Below are positions 7,945 to 14,844 of a stretch of DNA of 24,513 bases, piece by piece. The position numbers were made by a program, and so were the translations under genes. Origin of the DNA: LMEP-6097 sp049314535 (lineage in GTDB: Bacteria > Cyanobacteriota > Vampirovibrionia > LMEP-6097); assembly GCA_049314535.1 (NCBI GenBank), contig JBMOEX010000023.1, positions 1-24,513 on the forward strand, written 5' to 3'. The notes under the pieces were generated by a model. That model had not been told where the DNA came from and searched no databases. It saw only the letters and a list, made by a program, of their open reading frames with translations. Numbering within the stretch: the stretch's first letter is position 1; every line of letters starts with the position of its first letter.

Positions 7945-8371
7945 TTCTTTAATTATGTTAGACGCATTCGCTAAACACTCATCCATAGCTAGTATCGAAG
8001 TCGGCATTAATGCACTGATGGAGAGATACAATGCAACAGCAGGAAATATCGCTAACGCTGGTACTCCTAATTATTTAGCTAAAGAAGTTAGCTTCGAAAA
8101 TGATCTAAGAAAAATACAGAATAAATTACGTTATAACACTGAACCTGAACTGACTCAAACTGATGAGGGTCATTTTCATATTACAGCAAATAGTATCTAC
8201 GAAGCCAAAGTGGAAGTTACAGAACCTAATCGAGATTTTATAACTACAAACAATACCGTAGATCTTGAAAGAGAGATGTTGACACTAGGAAAAACAGCGA
8301 TGAAATACCGTGCTGTAGCCACTATGGGTAGAAAATTTTTCGATGGCTTAACCAATATAATCAAAGGATAA
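7940..8371 (+). CDS. flgB: Flagellar basal-body proximal rod protein FlgB
   Basis: One of the rod proteins joining the MS ring to the hook. The conserved rod signature is visible as NATAGNIANAGTPNYLAKEVSFENDL near residues 34-60, and the C-terminal part ends with TVDLEREMLTLGKTAMKYRAVATMGRKFF, the usual FlgB ending that packs against FlgC. Length 143 aa is normal. The start is at 7940 or the in-frame ATG 7955 (MLDAFAK); neither has a Shine-Dalgarno. First gene of the flagellar run; flgC follows 8 bases after its stop. Confidence 0.93.
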   Translation: MASLIMLDAFAKHSSIASIEVGINALMERYNATAGNIANAGTPNYLAKEVSFENDLRKIQNKLRYNTEPELTQTDEGHFHITANSIYEAKVEVTEPNRDFITTNNTVDLEREMLTLGKTAMKYRAVATMGRKFFDGLTNIIKG

Positions 8372-8379
8372 GATAAATT

Positions 8380-8787
8380 ATGCAAAGCTATGACTTAATG
8401 GATATCGCCGGTAGTGCACTCAGAGCTGAAAGGCTGAGAATGGATGTTATCGCAGGTAATATCGCAAATATGAATACTACTCATGCCGCAGACGGTACTG
8501 TTCAGCCATATTTAAGAAAATTAGTATCTTTTAAAACCATTATGGATGAGCAAACAGGCATAGTACAAGGGGTTGCCGCAGATAGCATTATAAATGATGT
8601 GGAAGCCTTGAATACAGTCTATGATCCTAGCCATCCTGATGCCGATAATAAAGGTTATGTCTACTATCCGAATATCTCTATAGAAGAAGAAATGACAGAT
8701 TTAATTAGTTCTAAATCAGCTTACCAAGCAAATATAACTAGCATTCAAACCTTCAAAGAGATGTTTAGTGCAGGATTAGAGATTTAA
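8380..8787 (+). CDS. flgC: Flagellar basal-body proximal rod protein FlgC
   Basis: Proximal rod subunit. The N-terminus has the rod motif RMDVIAGNIANMNTTHAADG followed by PYLRKLVSF, and the C-terminus has YPNISIEEEMTDLISSKSAYQANI, the conserved rod/hook/basal-body C-terminal helix. Length 135 aa is typical. A purine-rich AAAGGATAAG lies 5' of the ATG. Located between flgB and fliE in the standard order. Confidence 0.95.
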   Translation: MQSYDLMDIAGSALRAERLRMDVIAGNIANMNTTHAADGTVQPYLRKLVSFKTIMDEQTGIVQGVAADSIINDVEALNTVYDPSHPDADNKGYVYYPNISIEEEMTDLISSKSAYQANITSIQTFKEMFSAGLEI

Positions 8788-8806
8788 AACTCAGAGGAAA
8801 TAAATT

Positions 8807-9127
8807 ATGGACGCAATAACTAACTTAAAACTTTTTAACACTTCCGTGGAAACACCTCTATTACAGGCAAATGCTGCCTACTATGATAAGCTGAAAAGTG
8901 GTTCAGTAGAGACTTTCCAAGAGACTTTAGAAAAATCAATATCAACACTGAAAGATCTATCTACCAAATCTGCAAATGCCATGGAAGATTATATATCTGG
9001 CAACAATGTAGACGCAAGCTCAGTAATGCTTACTATGGAAAAATCTGGCATGGCCACAAATCTCGCGATTCAAGTCAGAAACAGATTACTAGAAGGCTAT
9101 AGAGAGCTGAGCAGCATTCAAGTGTAA
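8807..9127 (+). CDS. fliE: Flagellar hook-basal body complex protein FliE
   Basis: Adapter between the MS ring (FliF) and the rod (FlgB). The N-terminal ~30 residues are variable; the diagnostic C-terminal part is VMLTMEKSGMATNLAIQVRNRLLEGYREL, matching the FliE pattern of an ekA.la.q..vqvRnKl..aY.E signature. Length 106 aa is typical. AGAGGAAA lies upstream of the ATG as a ribosome-binding site. Follows flgC by 19 bases. Confidence 0.92.
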   Translation: MDAITNLKLFNTSVETPLLQANAAYYDKLKSGSVETFQETLEKSISTLKDLSTKSANAMEDYISGNNVDASSVMLTMEKSGMATNLAIQVRNRLLEGYRELSSIQV

Positions 9128-9169
9128 TTAATAAAAAACAATTTTAAACAAAAGGGTGATTGGAAATAA

Positions 9170-10831
9170 ATGGCTGAAGTAGAAGAAAGACAAGGTGATC
9201 TAATTGAAGATGGAATAGATGATGCTGCATCTGGACCAAAAAAGAAGGGACCTAATTTAGTCCTTATTATTAGCATCTCTCTTCTTGTGATAGCAACAGG
9301 CATAGCTGCTTATTTTATTTTCAAACCTAAGTACACAGTACTTTTCTCAGGATTAGACACCTCTGATGCTGCTGCCATAAGCTCTTATCTAAAAAAAGAA
9401 AACATTAAATTCAAAATAGAAGGCGACGGCGATACCATACTTGTGGCTGGAACCTCTGTACCTAAACTACGCTTAGACATTGCTGGCAAAGGAATGCCTA
9501 AGGGAACGGGAGTAGGTTTTGAGCTTTTTGATAAAAAAGACATTACGGTAACTGACTTCGGTGAAAAATTAAAATATCATCGCGCACTTGAAGGTGAATT
9601 AGCTAGAACTATTTCTTCATTAGAGACGGTAAAAGTAGCAAGAGTACACTTAGTTATACCTAAAAAAAGTGTTTTTGCAAATAAGGAAGAACCAGCGAGT
9701 GCTTCTGTAGTTATAACGACGATGTACGGTAAAGACCTTACCCAAGATCAAGTTAAAGGTATTCAACATTTAGTCGCAAGCTCTATACAAGGCTTACAAC
9801 CAGACAAAGTGCAGATTACAGACCACACTGGAAAATCTTTAGTCAGCTTTACTACTGAACAAGCTCTTTTTGCAAATAAGCTAGAAATGAATGAGCAAAG
9901 ACAGAGAGACTTTGAAAAACGCCTAGAGAAAGATCTTCAAGGGCTTTTAAATCCTATTTTAGGTGAAGGTAATGTACTAGTTAATGTTAAAGCTGAATTA
10001 AATTTCGATGAAAAAGAGATGAATATTGAGACTTATGCTCCTACAGACGAAGCTGGTACTAAACATGACCCCGTCGTCAGAAGTGAGAAACTAATCACAG
10101 AAAAATATGAAAAGAATTCTAACGAAATAGTGCGTGGCATTCCAGGAACTAAAAATAATGTCCCATCATTTACAGGAGTAGACGTAGAAGGCATTCAAGA
10201 CATAGGACCTAGAAAAGATTACGTTAAAGAAGATAAAACCATTAATTATGAAGTCAGCCGCATGGTGGAAAAAGTTAAAAAAGCAACTGGTGTTATTAGA
10301 AAAATTTCTGTCGCCGTAGTAGTTAATAAGGATTTATCACCACAGGAAAGAGCTGTACTAAGACAGACTGTCACTGTAGCATCTGGTATAGATACAGAGA
10401 GGGGTGATCAAGTCATCATCACTGGTATTAAATTCTCTACATCAAGATATATAGATCTTGAGTCAATAGAAAGAGAGAAAACTGAACAAGACCTAAAACG
10501 CAAAGCCGCAATCAAAAAATTCTCATTCTTGATTGTAACCCTTGTTATTGGTGGAATAATGACAGTCGTCATGCTGTCACTAATGAAACGCAGTATTAAC
10601 TCTGATAACACAGAAGAGTTAGATAAATTACTAGATGAAGATGAGGTAGCTATTTTGAGTGATATTGATGATAAGATCGAAGAAGCTGAACTCGCTTATA
10701 GTAAGAAGATTAGCTTAGATGGTAATAAAACGATTAGTAAAATGAAAGATGAACTGCAAAAAACCATCGAAGAGAATCCTAAAGCCGTAGCGAAAAGTTT
10801 GGAAAGTTACATAAATGAAGTAGGAAACTAA
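9170..10831 (+). CDS. fliF: Flagellar MS-ring protein FliF
   Basis: Forms the membrane-embedded MS ring around the export gate. Two transmembrane segments are seen at about residues 29-50 and 448-470, with the periplasmic ring-building domains between them (FSGLDTSDAAAISSYLKKENI, ARVHLVIPKKSVF). The C-terminal cytoplasmic tail (about 475-553) is acidic and ends in ENPKAVAKSLESYINE, the type of helix that docks to FliG in other bacteria. Length 553 aa is typical. fliG, which normally follows fliF, is not here: fliH begins 5 bases after the stop. Confidence 0.95.
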   Translation: MAEVEERQGDLIEDGIDDAASGPKKKGPNLVLIISISLLVIATGIAAYFIFKPKYTVLFSGLDTSDAAAISSYLKKENIKFKIEGDGDTILVAGTSVPKLRLDIAGKGMPKGTGVGFELFDKKDITVTDFGEKLKYHRALEGELARTISSLETVKVARVHLVIPKKSVFANKEEPASASVVITTMYGKDLTQDQVKGIQHLVASSIQGLQPDKVQITDHTGKSLVSFTTEQALFANKLEMNEQRQRDFEKRLEKDLQGLLNPILGEGNVLVNVKAELNFDEKEMNIETYAPTDEAGTKHDPVVRSEKLITEKYEKNSNEIVRGIPGTKNNVPSFTGVDVEGIQDIGPRKDYVKEDKTINYEVSRMVEKVKKATGVIRKISVAVVVNKDLSPQERAVLRQTVTVASGIDTERGDQVIITGIKFSTSRYIDLESIEREKTEQDLKRKAAIKKFSFLIVTLVIGGIMTVVMLSLMKRSINSDNTEELDKLLDEDEVAILSDIDDKIEEAELAYSKKISLDGNKTISKMKDELQKTIEENPKAVAKSLESYINEVGN

Positions 10832-10836
10832 ATTAA

Positions 10837-11622
10837 TTGAATTTAAACGATAAAAGAAAAAAAGTTTTTTCTAATAAGCTAGAGTCTCAGTCCAAACCAG
10901 TCGTTATCGGTGGTGTAAGTGATGATGAAATTAAAGATCTGCCAACTAAAGAGCAGATTCTAAGGGAAAGAATCACTGAAGCCGAGATTAAAGCCAGGAA
11001 ATATTTACAGCAAGCCACCGAAAAAGCTGAAGCTGAAGCTAACGCCATCATCACTCGTGCAAGAGAAGAAGAGCAGTTTATACGAGATACCGCTTATCAA
11101 GAGGGCTTTGAAAAAGGTGAGCAAGATGCTGCAAGTGCCATACAGGAAAAATTCCGCACTATTCTCTCAAACAGTGCAAATATCTTAAGCTCTCTTGAAC
11201 AAGAAAAACGCGAGGCCTTAGAAGATGAAGAAAACAGTGTGCTAGACTTCATTTTCATTTTAGCTAAGAAAATTATTGGTAAAGAACTCTCTCTTGATAA
11301 AGAGTCTATGCTCAGCATGGTAAAAACCGCGATCTCAGAATTAAGCTACAAACAAGATGTCAGCCTATTCCTTCCTCCAGACACTGCTCTACATTTAAAC
11401 AAAGTGAAAAAAGCTATTCTTAATGAATTCTCTGATCTAGAAAATTTAGTTATTGTTGCAGACTCGACTCTTAAAGATGGTGATTTAATCGTTGAAAGTA
11501 AAAAAGAAAGGTTGGATTTTAGATTAGCAGCCCAAATGGATGCTCTGTCGGAGAATTTAAGACAGAAGCGTATTTTCAGAGCAGAAGAAGTGAAAATTAA
11601 AACAGATACAGAGGATATTTAA
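10837..11622 (+). CDS. fliH: Flagellar export apparatus stator FliH
   Basis: Regulator and peripheral stalk of the export ATPase FliI. It has the expected pattern of a variable N-terminus, a Glu/Lys/Ala-rich coiled coil (about 45-90), YQEGFEKGEQDAA, and a globular C-terminal V-ATPase-E-like domain (IFILAKKIIGKELSLDKESM, VADSTLKDGDLIVES). Length 261 aa is in range. The start is TTG at 10837; no ATG lies close in frame, and a weak TAGGAAA lies about 12 bases upstream. It sits directly between fliF and fliI. Confidence 0.88.
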   Translation: MNLNDKRKKVFSNKLESQSKPVVIGGVSDDEIKDLPTKEQILRERITEAEIKARKYLQQATEKAEAEANAIITRAREEEQFIRDTAYQEGFEKGEQDAASAIQEKFRTILSNSANILSSLEQEKREALEDEENSVLDFIFILAKKIIGKELSLDKESMLSMVKTAISELSYKQDVSLFLPPDTALHLNKVKKAILNEFSDLENLVIVADSTLKDGDLIVESKKERLDFRLAAQMDALSENLRQKRIFRAEEVKIKTDTEDI

Positions 11623-11657
11623 GCTAAAAAACCTTAATCAGAGAAAAAGATAATCAT

Positions 11658-12965
11658 ATGAAGCTAAATTTTCCCGAATTAAAAGATGATTTAAAAGACT
11701 GCTCTCAAGTCCGCACTCTAGGAAAGGTTTCTAAAATTATAGGCTTAACTATCGAAGCAGATGGTCTAATAGTGGAGCTCGGCGAATTATGCTTAATTAA
11801 ATCAAGAAATAACTACCTAAAAACTGAAGTAGTAGGTTTCAGAGACAATTACACACTGTTAATGCCACTCGGCGAAGTTCAAGAACTTAAAATGGGGGCA
11901 GAAGTATTACCTACAGGAAAACAAGTTTTTATCAAAGTAGGACCTCGACTCAAAGGCAGAATTCTAGATGCTTTTGGTGAGCCACTCGACGAGGGAATTA
12001 AGCTTAGAGCTGAACACACCGCAACGCAATGGCCAACTAAAACTTTAAATCCTCTGAAGAAGAGCCGCATAGAGGAACAGATGTTCTTTGGAGTCAGAGC
12101 CTTAGATGGTTTCTTATCCTGCGGGAAAGGGCAGCGCATGGGAATCTTCGCTGGTTCAGGCGTAGGTAAAAGTACTCTGATGGGCATGATCGCGAAAAAC
12201 GCAGATGCCGATATTAACGTCATTGCCCTTATTGGTGAGCGAGGCAGAGAAGTAAGAGAATTTATCGAAGAAAGCTTAGGAGAGGAAGGTTTAAAAAAAT
12301 CAGTAGTGGTAGTGGCTACAGGAGACCAGCCTAGCTTAATTAGAGTCAAAGCAGCTCTATTCGCTCATTCTATAGCAGAATATTTTAGAGATGTAGAAGG
12401 GAAAAATGTTTTACTAATGCTAGACAGTGTTACACGTGTAGCTTTGGCTCAAAGAGAAATAGGGCTAGCAGTAGGCGAACCACCTGCGACTAGAGGTTAC
12501 ACACCTAGTGTATTTTCATTAATTCCAAGATTACTAGAAAGAAGTGGCACTGGCGAGAAGGGCAGCATTACAGCACTCTATACAGTTCTTGTAGAGGGTG
12601 ATGATATGAATGAACCCATCAGTGACCTTGCTAGAGGTGTTCTCGATGGTCACATAGTGCTCTCTCGAAAACTGGCTCATAAAAATCACTTCCCCGCGAT
12701 AGATGTACTCCAGTCAGTGAGCAGGGTTATGGGCAGCATTGTCACCCCTGAACATAAAGAAGCAGCCAGCCTTCTTCGCAGCTACATGGCAAGCTATGAA
12801 GATGCTAAAGACCTTATTAACATCGGAGCTTATCAGCGAGGTAATAACCCAGCTATAGATAAAGCTGTGGCGGCGATAGATAAAATCAATAATATACTTA
12901 AACAGAAAACCGAAGACTACACTAGTTATGAAGAGTTATTGCAATTATTACAAGGGGTTAAGTAG
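11658..12965 (+). CDS. fliI: Flagellum-specific export ATPase FliI
   Basis: F1-beta-like ATPase that energises export of rod, hook and filament subunits. Walker A is GSGVGKST at about 166-173, followed by ALIGERGREVREFIEE; Walker B is NVLLMLDSVTRVA; then GEPPATRGYTPSVFSLIPRLLERSG and YTVLVEGDDMNEPISD, all diagnostic of FliI/YscN. Length 435 aa is typical. Last gene of the flagellar run; no fliJ follows, and the next gene is convergent. Confidence 0.96.
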   Translation: MKLNFPELKDDLKDCSQVRTLGKVSKIIGLTIEADGLIVELGELCLIKSRNNYLKTEVVGFRDNYTLLMPLGEVQELKMGAEVLPTGKQVFIKVGPRLKGRILDAFGEPLDEGIKLRAEHTATQWPTKTLNPLKKSRIEEQMFFGVRALDGFLSCGKGQRMGIFAGSGVGKSTLMGMIAKNADADINVIALIGERGREVREFIEESLGEEGLKKSVVVVATGDQPSLIRVKAALFAHSIAEYFRDVEGKNVLLMLDSVTRVALAQREIGLAVGEPPATRGYTPSVFSLIPRLLERSGTGEKGSITALYTVLVEGDDMNEPISDLARGVLDGHIVLSRKLAHKNHFPAIDVLQSVSRVMGSIVTPEHKEAASLLRSYMASYEDAKDLINIGAYQRGNNPAIDKAVAAIDKINNILKQKTEDYTSYEELLQLLQGVK

Positions 12966-13006
12966 GGTTTTAACTTATGAATCGAAGCTAAGCTTATAGA
13001 ACCAAG

Positions 13007-14488
13007 TCAAGATCTATGGACTAAATCGCCCCCCACATAAACCTCTTTAACTCTTGTCTTCTCTCCATCTAAAATTAAAGCATAAGGATCTACTGAATCT
13101 AGATCTAGATTATCATCCATCACCTCAAAAACTACGTAATCAGCATACTTAGCTTCTTCTAGGCTGCCGATCTTATCATCCATGCCTATAGCCTTAGCAG
13201 CGGCACTAGTTAATAATTCATACTGCCGCTGAACTCCAATTTCTGCGTTTTCGTCGTCCTCATGATCCTCATGTACCTTGAGTACACTGCGGTCATTCGT
13301 CCTCCTCAGCCTTGAACTTGCACGTTCGGCGACAGTATCTTCATGACGCTGCCGCTGAACTCCAATTCCTGCGCTTCCAGCATTCTCAACAAACAGCTTT
13401 AACTCTGATCTTAAATCTAAATCATAATTAGAAGCTTTACTGTCAGTCCCCAGACCGTAATTCACACCACGAGACTGCTCCCAAAGAGCGACTTGTGCCA
13501 TATTATGCTTTAAAAACTGATTACTACGCGGGCAGCTGACTAAAGAAATCTCAGGGTGATTAACAAGTTCTTGAATCTCATTCTCTGAGAGATTTATAGC
13601 GTGAGTTAATAAATATTTAAGAGGCTGATACCTCACTCCATTTCCTTCACTGAGTACATATTTCTTAAAATAATCCCAAGATGACTCAGCCTGCTTCCTA
13701 TATCTTTTCTTTAAATCTAAGACTCCAAGGGACTCCCAGAAATCGTACATCAGCGCAAGCTCCTGATCATCACGGCACTGTTGCCAAACTCCAATTTCTG
13801 CGTTTTCGTCAACATGATTACGCTCAAAATCTACACCTCTAAAATACTTCTCCTCTAACTCATCTTCTGCGAAGTGCATTAATAAAAGAGGCAGCACACC
13901 AGAAGAATCTTTAGATAGAAATACTTTTATCTCTTCGAGTAATTCAGTAGAAACACTGTATAAAGAATGTGGTGAAAAAGCGAACTGAATTTTATGGCTC
14001 TGTGTCATCAGCCTTAATTCTTCTACCGCTTTATTTAAAATAGTTTTAGCTTGCTGTGGATCAGAACCGAAGAGCTCAAGCCCAATAATTCCTCTTAAAC
14101 CAGTTTTCTGAAAAGCTTTTACGCTTGCGTCTAAATGTGAAGTGTTATCTATTAAAAATGTCGTACCTGTACTAAGTGCCAGCCTTGCTCCAGCAAGGCT
14201 TGCCGTCACTGGATCAAAAGATTCATTTTGAACTTTATGCATTAAATCTTTTAACCAAGCAAAGAGATTTTTAGGCTTTAAATCTAAATGTGTATATGCA
14301 AGATGCGAGTGTAAATTTATAAAACCTGGTGAAATTATCTGTTTTTTGGCTAGGTTATCTGCTGTATTTATTTCAGATAAAGCTGATGTAGCAGCTATAT
14401 AACCATTTTTTGAGTTGATTTTAGCGTTTTTGACTAGTTCTTTTGAGTTCCTGATTATTATATTCTGGGTATATTGATCTAGTACCAT
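13007..14488 (-). CDS. TRZ/ATZ-type metal-dependent amidohydrolase carrying in-frame repeat insertions
   Basis: Hydrolytic deaminase of the chlorohydrolase/MtaD/aminodeoxyfutalosine-deaminase group. Metal ligands: PGFINLHSHLA (His60, His62), LLMHFAED (His205), LLTHAINL (His296) and YGLGTDSKASN (Asp349), plus SPHSLYSVS and CPRSN. The substrate is not determined; 5'-methylthioadenosine, S-adenosylhomocysteine and aminodeoxyfutalosine are options. Two segments are foreign. Residues about 371-422 are translated from a long palindromic repeat plus a partial copy, and residues about 226-237 (VDENAEIGVWQQ) from a short copy. Both lie between conserved blocks and keep the frame, so the enzyme could still fold. 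Without them the length would be near the usual ~430-440 aa. Only 25 bp separate it from the divergent STAS gene. Confidence 0.85.
   Translation of the reverse strand: MVLDQYTQNIIIRNSKELVKNAKINSKNGYIAATSALSEINTADNLAKKQIISPGFINLHSHLAYTHLDLKPKNLFAWLKDLMHKVQNESFDPVTASLAGARLALSTGTTFLIDNTSHLDASVKAFQKTGLRGIIGLELFGSDPQQAKTILNKAVEELRLMTQSHKIQFAFSPHSLYSVSTELLEEIKVFLSKDSSGVLPLLLMHFAEDELEEKYFRGVDFERNHVDENAEIGVWQQCRDDQELALMYDFWESLGVLDLKKRYRKQAESSWDYFKKYVLSEGNGVRYQPLKYLLTHAINLSENEIQELVNHPEISLVSCPRSNQFLKHNMAQVALWEQSRGVNYGLGTDSKASNYDLDLRSELKLFVENAGSAGIGVQRQRHEDTVAERASSRLRRTNDRSVLKVHEDHEDDENAEIGVQRQYELLTSAAAKAIGMDDKIGSLEEAKYADYVVFEVMDDNLDLDSVDPYALILDGEKTRVKEVYVGGDLVHRS
13223..13335 (-). repeat. Long palindromic repeat translated in frame inside the amidohydrolase
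   Basis: Nearly identical to the element at 6735-6853. Ends CTGCCGCTGAAC and the reverse complement of GTTCGGCGACAG match at 10 of 12 positions, extendable by ATA on both sides. The host gene reads it as TVAERASSRLRRTNDR, then SVLKVHEDHEDDENAEIGVQ, with no stop. Confidence 0.85.
13349..13376 (-). repeat. Partial copy of the repeat end, next to the long copy
   Basis: CTGCCGCTGAACTCCAATTC repeats the first 20 bases of the long copy with one change and continues for a few more matching bases. It is separated from the long copy by 13 bases and gives the second GIGVQRQ in the protein. Confidence 0.75.
13779..13814 (-). repeat. Short repeat copy in the amidohydrolase
   Basis: The core CAAACTCCAATTTCTGCGTT followed by TTCG is flanked by TGTTG (13779-13783) and its complement CAACA (13810-13814). 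It is translated in frame as VDENAEIGVWQQ. Confidence 0.75.
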
Positions 14489-14513
14489 AGCTTTTAGCTT
14501 AACACCAACAAAA

Positions 14514-14843
14514 ATGTACGATATTATGCTTGAATTAGAAATTGTCCGGAATGAAGAAAAACATCTTGAAATTGAGGTGGGCGGGCAATTGCTTTATAGT
14601 GAAGCTGAAAAATTTAAGGACACTATTCTGCCATATTTAAAAGAACAGAATAAAGTGACCATAGACTGTAAAAGATTAGATTTTATTGATAGTGCGGGAA
14701 TGGGTTCTTTTGTAAGACTCTGGAAAGAGTGTAAAATCATTGGAGCGGACCTTGAATTTCAGAATGTGGTAGATCACGTTCAAAACCTTTTAAAAATCGC
14801 AAGGTTACACCAATTAACGAGTATTAGTTCGCAGACTAGCTAA
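14514..14843 (+). CDS. Anti-sigma-factor antagonist, STAS domain (RsbV/SpoIIAA-like)
   Basis: Small cytoplasmic switch protein of about 109 aa, one STAS domain. The phosphorylation site is in FIDSAGMGS, with Ser at about residue 60, followed by GADLEFQNV and the C-terminal helix VQNLLKIARLHQL. In partner-switching systems the unphosphorylated form sequesters an anti-sigma kinase. The next gene, one base later, encodes both an antagonist phosphatase and an anti-sigma-type kinase domain, so the pair probably works on itself. ATG 14514 was taken; ATG 14526 (MLELEIV) is an alternative. No Shine-Dalgarno is evident. Confidence 0.88.
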   Translation: MYDIMLELEIVRNEEKHLEIEVGGQLLYSEAEKFKDTILPYLKEQNKVTIDCKRLDFIDSAGMGSFVRLWKECKIIGADLEFQNVVDHVQNLLKIARLHQLTSISSQTS

Positions 14844-14844
14844 A

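Noticed and set aside
12966..13006. Terminator between fliI and the amidohydrolase
   Set aside because: Only weak AT-rich pairing (GTTAA/TTAAC) and no T-run are visible.
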